From Oscillospiraceae bacterium (GTDB lineage: Bacteria; Bacillota; Clostridia; Oscillospirales; Acutalibacteraceae), in NCBI GenBank assembly GCA_031256825.1, contig JAIRPV010000029.1, positions 1 through 64,000 on the forward strand: 64,000 nucleotides of DNA, written 5' to 3'. Positions within the stretch are counted from its first letter, which is position 1. Each line of letters begins with the position of its first letter. The notes beneath the pieces were generated by a model, which ran no database searches, was not told the origin of the DNA, and saw nothing but the letters and a program-made list of their open reading frames with translations. Below, piece by piece: positions 14,665 through 22,894 of the stretch. Made by a program: the position numbers and the translations under genes.

Positions 14665-15300
14665 TCAAATGTTGGCTGCGGGTTGGGTTTCGCGGGGTTC
14701 AAAAAATTCGCCCCGGCTTTCCGTTTCCATGCGTTCGATGAACGCGCGCTCATAAGCGCACTTTTCGTCGTAAATGCGGCGGCTTTCGGGAAAATGCAGC
14801 TGGGCGCGGCTCTCGTTTTGCTGCGCGGCGAGGTTTTCGCTTGCAAGCGCTTCGGCGATGGATTCGTCCGCGTGCGCGTACCAAAACAGGTGCAGCCAAA
14901 TCCATTGCGTGCCGAAGTGGTCGATCAAATCCGCGTCCTGCAACAGCTTCAGCCAGAGGCTGTCGTCGCTGCCGGGGCGGCGGTCGTCGTGGCGCGAAAT
15001 CAGCGCGCAAACGTCCTCCAGCTGCGCCGGGGAAAGCAGATCCCCCAAGGCCTCCCGGGCGAGCGCCGCGCCGAAGCGTTGGTGATGCCGAAAGGCCTTG
15101 CCAATGTCGTGGAACCAGGCCGCCACCGTCAGAATGTCGTCGTGGGAAGCATCTTCTGGCGCAACGCGTTCGCGCAGCAAAATCACCGAACGCCCCACGC
15201 GCTGCCCGTGATAATAAATATGTCCTGTTTCGCGCTCCAAGCGCGCTTTTTGCCGCTGCATCTGCTGCGCGGCCACGGCCTGAATGTCGGCCAGATTCAT
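14665..15300 (-). CDS. HD-domain phosphohydrolase-like protein
   Basis: A 211-residue metal-dependent HD superfamily protein. The motifs are H in GHIYYHGQRVG, HD in AAWFHDIGKAF, an HDD in LISRHDDRRPG, and D in LLQDADLIDHFG. The substrate is unknown; small HD proteins hydrolyse phosphates of nucleotides or sugars. ATG overlaps the stop of the upstream epimerase (ATGA), with GGAGG seven bases before, lying within that gene's 3' end. Translational coupling is likely. Confidence 0.8.
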   Translation of the reverse strand: MNLADIQAVAAQQMQRQKARLERETGHIYYHGQRVGRSVILLRERVAPEDASHDDILTVAAWFHDIGKAFRHHQRFGAALAREALGDLLSPAQLEDVCALISRHDDRRPGSDDSLWLKLLQDADLIDHFGTQWIWLHLFWYAHADESIAEALASENLAAQQNESRAQLHFPESRRIYDEKCAYERAFIERMETESRGEFFEPRETQPAANI

Positions 15301-16154
15301 TCGATAACCTCCGTTCGCAGGCCCTCCAGCCATTGCGCCCTTTCATAGGCCAGTGCAAGCAATTCTTCCGGGCCGGTGTTTGGGTATCCCCATTCCTGAT
15401 GCAGTTCCAGCGCCGTCGGCCCCCGGTATCCCGTCTGCGCAATGGTTCGCATCTGCGCGGGCCAGTCGATGGTTCCGTCGAACGGCAGCAGGTGCTCGTC
15501 ATACATCGGGCGGCCGTGGTTGTCGTGCAGGTGCAGCGCCGCAAGCCGCGGGCCAAAGCGCCGGAGCAAATCCGCCGTGCCTTCCCTGCGGCAATGGTGG
15601 TGGCCGGAATCGTAGCACAGCCCAATCTGCGGCAGTTGTTCGAGCAGCCAGGTCGTGCGCGCGGTAACTTCGCCCAAAAAAATATTTTCCAGCGCCAAAG
15701 TTAACCCTAGCGTCTCCGCCCGTTCGGCCATCGTCAAAAACCGCGCCAAGCCAACCGCGCTGGCGGGTTCTCGCTCTGTCGGATAAACGCGGGGGCGGCG
15801 CAGCTTCCGTCGGGCCGGGTCATCCCGTGCGGGCCATGGGCCATGGTAGGCGTGCAACACCATCACCGGGATCTCGTGCTGCGCACAGTCTTCGATCCGC
15901 CGCAAAAAATAGGCCAGCGCTCGCTCCCCTTCCGGGCCTTCTTCCCAAAGCCGATCGGTCTGGTCATAGTGCGCGTGCGCGTTCGCAATGTGCAGATGCA
16001 GCGCGCGCGCCAATTCCGGCTGCCGCCGGAACGCCGCCTCCCCTTCTTCTTTACGCCATTCCAGCGTCACGCATCCAAACCCCGCCCGCTGAATGAGCCG
16101 GAATCGCTCCTCCAGCGGCAGACGGCAGTCAAAAAACGCGTTGATGGCAACCAC
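15297..16154 (-). CDS. Sugar phosphate isomerase/epimerase (xylose-isomerase-like TIM barrel), copy 1
   Basis: A 285-residue AP-endonuclease-2-fold barrel. Metal-site residues are visible: E in LALENIFLGE, D/H in LCYDSGHHH, H-x-H in LAALHLHDNHG, and D in LPFDGTIDW and E in TALELHQEWG. Family members isomerise or epimerise sugars and inositols. GTG start with AGGAGG five bases upstream. It is about 30% similar by eye to copy 2 just upstream, but the last 19 codons are almost identical at DNA level. Confidence 0.85.
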   Translation of the reverse strand: MVAINAFFDCRLPLEERFRLIQRAGFGCVTLEWRKEEGEAAFRRQPELARALHLHIANAHAHYDQTDRLWEEGPEGERALAYFLRRIEDCAQHEIPVMVLHAYHGPWPARDDPARRKLRRPRVYPTEREPASAVGLARFLTMAERAETLGLTLALENIFLGEVTARTTWLLEQLPQIGLCYDSGHHHCRREGTADLLRRFGPRLAALHLHDNHGRPMYDEHLLPFDGTIDWPAQMRTIAQTGYRGPTALELHQEWGYPNTGPEELLALAYERAQWLEGLRTEVIE

Positions 16155-16166
16155 AGGAACCTCCTA

Positions 16167-16979
16167 TCATTCGACAACCTCCGTTCGCAGGCCCTCCAGC
16201 CATTGCGCCCTTTCATAGGCCAGCGAATAAAACGCTTCGGGCGGCAGTTCATTTGGGTCAGGCTCCAGCTCCAGCGCAACGGAAAGCCTCTGCGGGAGCC
16301 GCGGCATCAGGGCGGCCCAGTCGATGGTTCCGTTGCCGGGGATCCAGTGCAGGTCGTCGCCTTCCCCCGTTACCACGTCCAGGTTGTCGTGCAGGTGCAG
16401 GGCAATGATCCGCTCCGGCCAGCGGGAAAGCCAGTCGAATTCCTTGAGCCGCGCGTGCCAGTGCCCCGCGTCAAAACAGATCCCAAAGTTCGGCGAATCC
16501 AGGCGCTCCAGCAGCATCTCGGCCCGTTCAATCTGGTGTGCGCGGCGCATATTTTCCAGGGCAATTTTTACGCCGAGCTGTTCGGCGCGGCGGGCCAGCC
16601 GTTCAAAGCGCAAAAAGCCAAGCTCGCTCATAGCAGCCGGGGTTTTCCCTTGCTCCGCGTGCATCACCGCCACGGGGATCTGTTCGTGCGCGCAGCGCTC
16701 CAGGCATTGCTCCAAAGTATGAAAGCATTCCGCCCCCGCCGGCGTGTCTTCCCAGAGATGATTCATGTCGTCGAACGGCAGGTGAATGTTTTCAACTGTG
16801 AGACCCGCCTCCCGCGCCATAGCGGCATACCGTGGGTTTTCCAAGGATCGATCCGCTCCAAAATCCGGGCTTGACGGCCCACCCCAGAGCATAACGCCGC
16901 CAAACCCCGCCCGCCGAATGAGGGCGAACTTTTCAGCCAAAGGCATTTGGGGATAATTGCAGTCAAAAATCGTGAGCAA
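16167..16979 (-). CDS. Sugar phosphate isomerase/epimerase (TIM barrel), copy 2
   Basis: A 270-residue paralogue of the next gene. Metal-site segments: E in IALENMRRAHQ, D-x-GH in FDAGHWHARL, H-L-H in IIALHLHDNLD, and E in SVALELEPDPNE. It begins MLTIFDCNYPQMPLAEKFAL. The start appears to be TTG, about ten bases after AAGGGAG. Two paralogous barrels in one operon suggest successive isomer/epimer steps on one substrate, or relaxed duplication. Confidence 0.83.
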   Translation of the reverse strand: MLTIFDCNYPQMPLAEKFALIRRAGFGGVMLWGGPSSPDFGADRSLENPRYAAMAREAGLTVENIHLPFDDMNHLWEDTPAGAECFHTLEQCLERCAHEQIPVAVMHAEQGKTPAAMSELGFLRFERLARRAEQLGVKIALENMRRAHQIERAEMLLERLDSPNFGICFDAGHWHARLKEFDWLSRWPERIIALHLHDNLDVVTGEGDDLHWIPGNGTIDWAALMPRLPQRLSVALELEPDPNELPPEAFYSLAYERAQWLEGLRTEVVE

Positions 16980-17033
16980 AACCGCCGCGCTCCCTTCCAG
17001 CTTTTATTCTCCGTAAAATATCGCGTTGGCCGC

Positions 17034-18518
17034 TTAAGCCCCCGTCTGCACCCGTTCGCAGTTGGCGAACACGCGCTCGAAGCGGTTGAGCGCATCCTGA
17101 ATCCGTTCCGGCGTGTAGGCCGCGCTGGTATACAGGCGGCTGCCCGCCAATGTCACAATCCCCTCCGCCATATAGGCCGCGCCCATGTGCTCCATCTCTT
17201 TTTTGCGCACGCTGGTGGCCTTGAGCACGCCGGGAATCCCCCACGGCTTCATCCAGTCGATCGCGAAGTGCATCGTGCCCGCGTTGTCCAGGTGGCAAAT
17301 GCTGCCCTGGTTGAATACCACGAAGGGCAGGTTGTATTTCTTCACCAGCGCCTTCAGGCCGTTTGTGAGCAAATCGCCCATTTCGCCGGCCTTCTGGCAG
17401 GCGTTGGTGCGCTCAATTTCTTCCAGCGTATAATAGCCCGCCACGCAGCTGATTGGCGTGGCCGCCATGGTTCCGCCGATCAGCGCCTTCTTGATCTTAT
17501 GATCGCCGTCAAGCCCCGCGCCCAAATACTTCATGTATTCGCGCTTGCCGCCGATGCCGCCCGCGCCCGGGTACCCGCCCGCAACCACTTTGCCAAAGAT
17601 GGTCAGGTCGGGCGATACGCCGAAGAAGCCCTGCGCGCCCGCCATGCCAATGCGGAAACCTGTCACAACCTCGTCGAAGATCAGCAGTGCGCCGTATTTG
17701 CGGCAAAGCCGTTCCACGCCCTTGTTGAAATCGAAGTCGAGGGGCCGCGTGCCGCTTTCGGGTCCAACCGGCTCAATAAACACCGCCGCCGTGCCGCCGT
17801 TGAATTTGTTCAGGAACAGCACGCGCTCCAGCGAATCCAGGTCGTTGGGGAAAAACTCCTGCGTATGTTTGAACATATAAAGCGGAACGCCGTTGGCCTG
17901 CGTGAACTTGCTGCCGGGCACGCGGATGCCGTAGGCCAAAGCATCGCTCCAGCCGTGGTAGGCCCCGCCCATCTTCACAATATTCTTGTGCTTTGTGGCC
18001 AGCCGCGCCACGCGGCACGCCGCCATGCAGCTTTCGCTGCCGCTGCCGAGCATGCGGAACATATCCACGCTCTCTATGCTGTCGGCAATCTTTTTGCCCA
18101 GCTTGTATTCGAACTCATGGAACAGCCCGGTGGAAGGCCCGCAGGTGTCCAGCAATTCCTTGACCTGCGCCCGCACCGCCGGCGGGTTTGAGCCCAAAAC
18201 GGTCGGCCCGCCCGCCTGCAAAAAGTCCAGGTATTCGTTGCCGTCAATGTCGTAAAGCCAGCAGTCCTGCGCTTTTGTGAACACCAGCGGGAACGGATAA
18301 TTGAAGGCAAGGTTGTGCTGCACGCCGCCGGGAATGATCTGCCGGGCTTCGTCGATCATCGCCTTGGATTTTTGACATTTTTTGCCGTAATAGTCCTCTT
18401 CGTACTCCTTCAGCTTGGAAGGTTTGATGGAATAAATGGGTTTGAGCAGCAGCTCGTCGAGTTCGCGGGTGACCTGGCGCGCGTCGTGGTATTCGCGGAT
18501 GGCAAAGCGGGTGTCCAT
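17034..18518 (-). CDS. Class III PLP aminotransferase related to glutamate-1-semialdehyde aminomutase
   Basis: 494 residues, longer than HemL (about 430) because of an N-terminal extension of some 55 residues. The PLP lysine is in TIFGKVVAGGYPGAG and the PLP Asp is in LLIFDEVVTGFRIG. It also has RMLGSGSESCMAACRVAR, MGGAYHGWSDAL and GGTMAATPISCVAGY. HemL itself is unlikely, since no heme genes are near and the neighbours are sugar enzymes; amination of a keto sugar or amino/keto acid is more likely. ATG after GAGGAGAGACGCTT. First gene of the operon, with a perfect palindrome between promoter and start. Confidence 0.83.
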   Translation of the reverse strand: MDTRFAIREYHDARQVTRELDELLLKPIYSIKPSKLKEYEEDYYGKKCQKSKAMIDEARQIIPGGVQHNLAFNYPFPLVFTKAQDCWLYDIDGNEYLDFLQAGGPTVLGSNPPAVRAQVKELLDTCGPSTGLFHEFEYKLGKKIADSIESVDMFRMLGSGSESCMAACRVARLATKHKNIVKMGGAYHGWSDALAYGIRVPGSKFTQANGVPLYMFKHTQEFFPNDLDSLERVLFLNKFNGGTAAVFIEPVGPESGTRPLDFDFNKGVERLCRKYGALLIFDEVVTGFRIGMAGAQGFFGVSPDLTIFGKVVAGGYPGAGGIGGKREYMKYLGAGLDGDHKIKKALIGGTMAATPISCVAGYYTLEEIERTNACQKAGEMGDLLTNGLKALVKKYNLPFVVFNQGSICHLDNAGTMHFAIDWMKPWGIPGVLKATSVRKKEMEHMGAAYMAEGIVTLAGSRLYTSAAYTPERIQDALNRFERVFANCERVQTGA

Positions 18519-18543
18519 AAGCGTCTCTCCTCTTATTTTGATG

Positions 18544-18559
18544 GTGAACCGCGGTTCAC
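18544..18559. promoter_or_regulatory. 16-bp perfect palindrome, probable operator
   Basis: GTGAACCGCGGTTCAC lies just downstream of the -10 box of the aminotransferase operon, about where transcription should start or a few bases into the leader. A repressor bound here would block the promoter. The form resembles LacI-family operators. No regulator gene is in the window. Confidence 0.65.
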
Positions 18560-18574
18560 TTTTGTGCCAAAAAA

Positions 18575-18603
18575 ATTATACCACACCCCCGCGCAATGTG
18601 CAA
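18575..18603 (-). promoter_or_regulatory. Promoter of the aminotransferase-aldolase operon
   Basis: Minus strand TTGCAC (18603-18598), 17 bases, TATAAT (18580-18575). Confidence 0.75.
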
Positions 18604-18649
18604 GGGGGTGCGGCTGTTTTTACATCGTGTTCATATTTTGGGGATTACG

Positions 18650-18723
18650 AAATTCCGAACTCCTGGAATAAGGGCTAAAATGACCGGTAAAAAACGGTTC
18701 GCCATTACGAAATTTCGGAATTT
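18650..18723. repeat. Inverted-repeat intergenic element, copy 1
   Basis: Terminal inverted repeats AAATTCCGAA and TTCGGAATTT bound 74 bases. It shares CGGTTCGCCATT and CGAAATTTCG with a second copy at 32170-32248. The last codons and stop of the DUF3006 gene lie in its right arm. Confidence 0.6.
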
Positions 18724-18950
18724 GCAGAAAAGTCGCCGCCGAACAAGCCCTCCTGCAACGCGAATAATCGCGCGCGCCGGGCCTGCTCCCCGGCCAAATC
18801 CAGCTCAAAAGTTCCGTCCGATTTGAGGCGAAGCAGGCTTCCTTCCCGCGCGCCGCAGGGCAAATCTTTGCGCAAAAAATGCACAAACGAGCCGTCGCTG
18901 TGCTCGCAAACGGCGGTTTCCCCCTCAAATCGATCGATCACCCAGTGCAT
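18705..18950 (-). CDS. DUF3006 protein
   Basis: An 81-residue small protein matching DUF3006: VIDRFEGETAVCEHSDGS, LPCGAREGSLLRLKSDG and a terminal EQARRARLFALQEGLFG. Function unknown. It follows argS by only 3 bases and is probably on the same transcript. The final residues (SANSEIS) are coded by the inverted-repeat element. Confidence 0.8.
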   Translation of the reverse strand: MHWVIDRFEGETAVCEHSDGSFVHFLRKDLPCGAREGSLLRLKSDGTFELDLAGEQARRARLFALQEGLFGGDFSANSEIS

Positions 18951-18953
18951 ATG

Positions 18954-20642
18954 TCACATTTTCTCCGGCACAGTCATCTTAAACATGTGCAATATGTTGG
19001 AAATGGTCGCTCTAACGCATTGGCAAAGCGCCAGCCGCGCCTGCGTGAGCGCTTCGTCTTCGGTTTTTACGCGGCAAGCGTTATAAAATCGGTGAAATTG
19101 CCCCGCCAATTCCATGCAATAACGCGTTACCCTGGCCGGATCGTACTGTTTTGCGGCCTCAATCAGTTCTCCGGTGTAGCGCGACAGCAGACGGATAAGT
19201 TCGCGCTCCTCCGGCGCGTTAAGGCGCGAAAGCTCCTCCGGCGTACAATTTCGCGGAGTAACGCCTTCTTGCGCCAGCTTATTGAAAATGCTGCAAATGC
19301 GTGCGTGCGCGTATTGACAATAATAAACCGGATTTTGTGAAGATTCTTCGACTGCAAGATCTAAATTAAAGTCGATTTTTGACGAAGGATCACGCATATT
19401 GAAGAAAAAGCGCAGCGCATCGATCGGGATCTCATCCAGCAAATCCTCTAGTGTGATGGATTTCCCCGTCCGCTTGCTCATTCTCACCACTTCGCCGTTG
19501 CGCATCAGCTTCACCAATTGTATAAGAACAATGTCGAGCTTTGTTGTGTCAATGCCAATTGCCTTTAGCACAGCAGCGAGCCGAATCGTATATCCATGGT
19601 GATCTGCCCCCAAAATATTGATTGCTTTATCGAATCCGCGCGTTACCAGTTTATTGTAGTGATACGCGATATCGGGAACGATGTAGGTGGGCAGCCCGTT
19701 GGAGCGCACCAGCACGAAATCTTTGTCGCAGCCAAATTCCGTGCCTTTGAACCAAAGCGCGCCTTCGCTCTCGTAAGTATATTCACTGTCGCGAAATAGC
19801 GCGATAACGCGTTCCACTTCGCCGCTTTGATACAAACTGCTCTCGCAAAACCAGGTGTCGTACTCAATGCGATACTTTTTCATGTTTTGCCGCATTGCCG
19901 CAATGTTTTGCGGAAGAGCATACTGCACCAAAGCGCTGCGGCGCGCTTTTTCGCTCTGCCGCAAACAACTGTCACCATATAATTCGATAAACTCCCGCGC
20001 GCGCTGCGTAATATCGTCTCCATGGTAGGCATCCTCCGGAAGTTCGACATTTTCTCCTAAAAGCTGACGATATCGAACATCTAACGACAACCCGAACTTC
20101 TCGATTTGGTTGCCTGAATCATTCACATAAAATTCACGCTCCACGGTGAATCCCACACGCTGTAACACAGCAGCAAGGCAATCTCCCAAAGCACCGCCGC
20201 GCGCATTGCCCATATGCATCGGCCCAGTTGGATTGGCAGAGACAAATTCCACTAATATCCGACTATTTTCGCCATAATTCGATTCCCCATATGCTTCCCC
20301 TTTGGACAAAATGTCCTCCACCACTTTCGCATAGTACCGCTCTGAAAGGGTGAAATTGAGAAATCCAGCGCCTGCCGCTTCGACATGATTCGCATAAGTA
20401 TCGCTTAAATCGATTTTATTCGCTAAAATTTCCGCCGTTTTCCGGGGAGACATCCGCAATTCCCGCGCCCAAGCCATGGCTGCGTTGGAGGCCAAATCGC
20501 CATTCTGCCGATCCGCTGGAACCTCCAGCAAAAAATCGCCAACAGGCAGGATAGGTAATTCTCCCATCTGCACCGCTTGTTTCGCGGCACGCTTTATTGC
20601 TTCAGCGATTTGCTGCTGTGCAAATTCGACCATATATGACAT
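18954..20642 (-). CDS. argS: Arginyl-tRNA synthetase
   Basis: Class I aminoacyl-tRNA synthetase of 562 residues. The HIGH box is PTGPMHMGNARGGALG and the KMSKS-like box is VRMSKRTGKSITLED. An N-terminal Add-1 domain and C-terminal DALR anticodon domain (YCQYAHARICSIFNKL) are present. Its A+T content is higher than that of the flanking operons. It follows DUF1934 by 2 bases. Confidence 0.97.
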   Translation of the reverse strand: MSYMVEFAQQQIAEAIKRAAKQAVQMGELPILPVGDFLLEVPADRQNGDLASNAAMAWARELRMSPRKTAEILANKIDLSDTYANHVEAAGAGFLNFTLSERYYAKVVEDILSKGEAYGESNYGENSRILVEFVSANPTGPMHMGNARGGALGDCLAAVLQRVGFTVEREFYVNDSGNQIEKFGLSLDVRYRQLLGENVELPEDAYHGDDITQRAREFIELYGDSCLRQSEKARRSALVQYALPQNIAAMRQNMKKYRIEYDTWFCESSLYQSGEVERVIALFRDSEYTYESEGALWFKGTEFGCDKDFVLVRSNGLPTYIVPDIAYHYNKLVTRGFDKAINILGADHHGYTIRLAAVLKAIGIDTTKLDIVLIQLVKLMRNGEVVRMSKRTGKSITLEDLLDEIPIDALRFFFNMRDPSSKIDFNLDLAVEESSQNPVYYCQYAHARICSIFNKLAQEGVTPRNCTPEELSRLNAPEERELIRLLSRYTGELIEAAKQYDPARVTRYCMELAGQFHRFYNACRVKTEDEALTQARLALCQCVRATISNILHMFKMTVPEKM

Positions 20643-20644
20643 AA

Positions 20645-21109
20645 TTAGACGTTGCTCCTTTGCACTTTGATCTCCATTTGGTTGCTCGACATGAGGTCGG
20701 CATAAAAATCGAGGGTGTAGTTGAGCTTGATCCGGCCGCCGCTGTAGTTGAGATTTGTCTCAACAGAGCGCGCAAAAACGCCCAGACGCATCAGGCCGGC
20801 AGGCGTGGAGTAGTAGCAGCTGTGCCGCACGCCCTGTTCCAACGTGATTTCGAGGGGATGTTCGCCTTCGCGCGACAGCGAGACAAGGCGATTTTGCACC
20901 CTTAGGGCCGCGCGGCTGCCCTCTAAACCATCGCTTTGTTCGATATAATCGAGCTGCCAGCCCCCGCCCGCTTCATCCGGCAACTCCTCTAACACACCAT
21001 CGCACAGAACTTCAGATGAGTGAAGTTCTCCTTCAATTTCGTGGCTATCGCGAATCTCGATCACAACGGGATAACGCGCTCGCCGCCCTGTTTTATGCTC
21101 TTCCGGCAT
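20645..21109 (-). CDS. DUF1934 (YwiB-like) protein
   Basis: A 154-residue lipocalin-like beta-barrel protein: RYPVVIEIRDSHEIEGE, then VQNRLVSLSREGE, YYSTPAGLMRLGVFARS and IKLNYTLDFYADLMSSN. YwiB also neighbours argS in Bacillus, which supports the call. Biological role unknown. GGAGG seven bases before ATG, inside the aspS stop region. Confidence 0.88.
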   Translation of the reverse strand: MPEEHKTGRRARYPVVIEIRDSHEIEGELHSSEVLCDGVLEELPDEAGGGWQLDYIEQSDGLEGSRAALRVQNRLVSLSREGEHPLEITLEQGVRHSCYYSTPAGLMRLGVFARSVETNLNYSGGRIKLNYTLDFYADLMSSNQMEIKVQRSNV

Positions 21110-21110
21110 G

Positions 21111-22883
21111 CTATGTCCTCCTTGAAATTCCCAATTCCTGCCATTGCGCCTCGTCTACGGGCGAGGGACATTCCGTCATCGGTTCCGATGCGTTTTGCAC
21201 TTTTGGAAACGCCACGACATCGCGCAAGCTTTCGCAGGCTAAAATCTGCATGACCAGGCGATCCAGGCCGAGGGCCATTCCGCCGTGGGGCGGCGGTCCA
21301 TAACGGAACGCTTCGACTAAAAAACCGAATTTTTGCTGTATTTCGACTTCTGTCAACCCAAGCAAACGGAAGATGCGCGCCTGCAAATCAGGATCTGTGA
21401 TACGGATGGAACCGCTGGACAATTCAATGCCGTTAAGCGTTAAATCGGCAGCTTTTGCGATGACGTTCGCTTTATCACTTTCCATCGTTGGTATGCTTTC
21501 ATCCGTCGGCGAAGTAAAGGGATGGTGCATTGCTACGAATTGTTGGCGCTCTTCATCCCAATCGAAGAAGGGAAAATCGGTGATCCATAGGAACTGAAGC
21601 AGTTTTTTATCAATTAAACCGAGCTTTTTCGCCAATTCTTGACGTAAACCGCCCAAAACAGACAATACCAAGGCGTTCTTGCTGTCTGCTACGAGGAAAA
21701 CGACGTCGCACTCTGCCGCGCTAGCGCGTTGCAGTATAGCTTGCATGGATGATTCTGGTAGAAACTTGCCGAAGGAGGACGAGACAGCGCCGTCGGGCGC
21801 CAGGCGCACCCAGGCCAACCCCTTTGCACCAATTCCTTTTACATATTCTGTCAATTTATCGATTTCTTTGCGCGTTAATACGCTGTAAGATTGCTTTGCA
21901 ACAATGCCGCGCACGCTTCCGCTGTTTAAAGCGCCTTCGAAGACGGCAAAGCCGCAATTCTTGAGAAGATCACTCACGTCAAACAGCTCCATGCCGTAGC
22001 GCGTATCGGGTTTATCGGAGCCATAGCGTTCCATCGCGTCGCGGTACGTCATGCGAGGGATAGGAAATGTCACATTCAGGGATAGATTCTGCGACAATCT
22101 TTTGATATATCCCTCCACAATCGACAAAATATCTTCGATTTCGACAAACGACATCTCCAAATCGATCTGCGTAAACTCCGGCTGGCGATCGGCACGCAAA
22201 TCTTCGTCGCGGAAGCAGCGCGCCAGCTGAATGTAGCGATCGAAGCCGGCAACCATGCACAATTGCTTATACATCTGGGGCGACTGCGGTAAAGCGTAAA
22301 AGCAGCCGGGATGGACGCGGCTGGGTACCAGGTAATCTCGGGCGCCCTCTGGCGTGGACTTAATCAACATTGGCGTTTCAATTTCGATGAATCCGTTTTC
22401 GTCGAAATAGTCGCGCGTTATCTTTGTAACGCGGTGGCGCAGCAGTAAGTTGCGCTGTAAATCGGGCCGCCGCAGATCCAGATAGCGATATTTTAGGCGT
22501 GTCAGTTCGCTGGTGTTGCAATTTTCGACAATTTCAAACGGTGGCGTTTCGCTTTTCGACAAAATCAGCAGTTCCGTGACCGCCACTTCCACATCGCCTG
22601 TTGGCAGTTCCGGGTTTTTCGCGCTGCGTTCCCGTAAAGCGCCAACCGCCAGCGCCACGTATTCGCCGCGCAAGGTTTTTGCTTTTTCAAAAACCTCGGC
22701 GGGGCAATCTTCGTCGAACGCCAGCTGGATCAGGCCTGTCCGGTCGCGCAAATCGACAAAAATCAACGCGCCCAAATCCCGCTGGCGCTGCACCCAGCCC
22801 GCCACGGTGATTGTTTTCCCAATATCTGCCGCCGTCACTTCACCGCAGTAGTGCGAACGCTTGTGTTGGCCCATCGTATCCAT
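21111..22883 (-). CDS. aspS: Aspartyl-tRNA synthetase
   Basis: Class IIb synthetase of 590 residues, bacterial type with the GAD insertion. OB-fold anticodon domain (HKRSHYCGEVTAADIGKTIT), motif 2 RCFRDEDLRADRQPEFTQID, and motif 3 HGGMALGLDRLVMQI near the C-terminus. ATG at 22883 has GAGGGG seven bases upstream. Whether it is discriminating or also charges tRNA-Asn cannot be settled from sequence alone here. Confidence 0.97.
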   Translation of the reverse strand: MDTMGQHKRSHYCGEVTAADIGKTITVAGWVQRQRDLGALIFVDLRDRTGLIQLAFDEDCPAEVFEKAKTLRGEYVALAVGALRERSAKNPELPTGDVEVAVTELLILSKSETPPFEIVENCNTSELTRLKYRYLDLRRPDLQRNLLLRHRVTKITRDYFDENGFIEIETPMLIKSTPEGARDYLVPSRVHPGCFYALPQSPQMYKQLCMVAGFDRYIQLARCFRDEDLRADRQPEFTQIDLEMSFVEIEDILSIVEGYIKRLSQNLSLNVTFPIPRMTYRDAMERYGSDKPDTRYGMELFDVSDLLKNCGFAVFEGALNSGSVRGIVAKQSYSVLTRKEIDKLTEYVKGIGAKGLAWVRLAPDGAVSSSFGKFLPESSMQAILQRASAAECDVVFLVADSKNALVLSVLGGLRQELAKKLGLIDKKLLQFLWITDFPFFDWDEERQQFVAMHHPFTSPTDESIPTMESDKANVIAKAADLTLNGIELSSGSIRITDPDLQARIFRLLGLTEVEIQQKFGFLVEAFRYGPPPHGGMALGLDRLVMQILACESLRDVVAFPKVQNASEPMTECPSPVDEAQWQELGISRRT

Positions 22884-22894
22884 CTAAAATCCCC

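Noticed and set aside
16947..18191. 414-codon plus-strand frame opposite the aminotransferase
   Set aside because: Shadow frame; the PLP motifs on the minus strand are unambiguous.
17034..18518. HemL (tetrapyrrole synthesis)
   Set aside because: No heme/cobalamin genes nearby, an N-terminal extension, and an operon of sugar enzymes; a different substrate is more likely.
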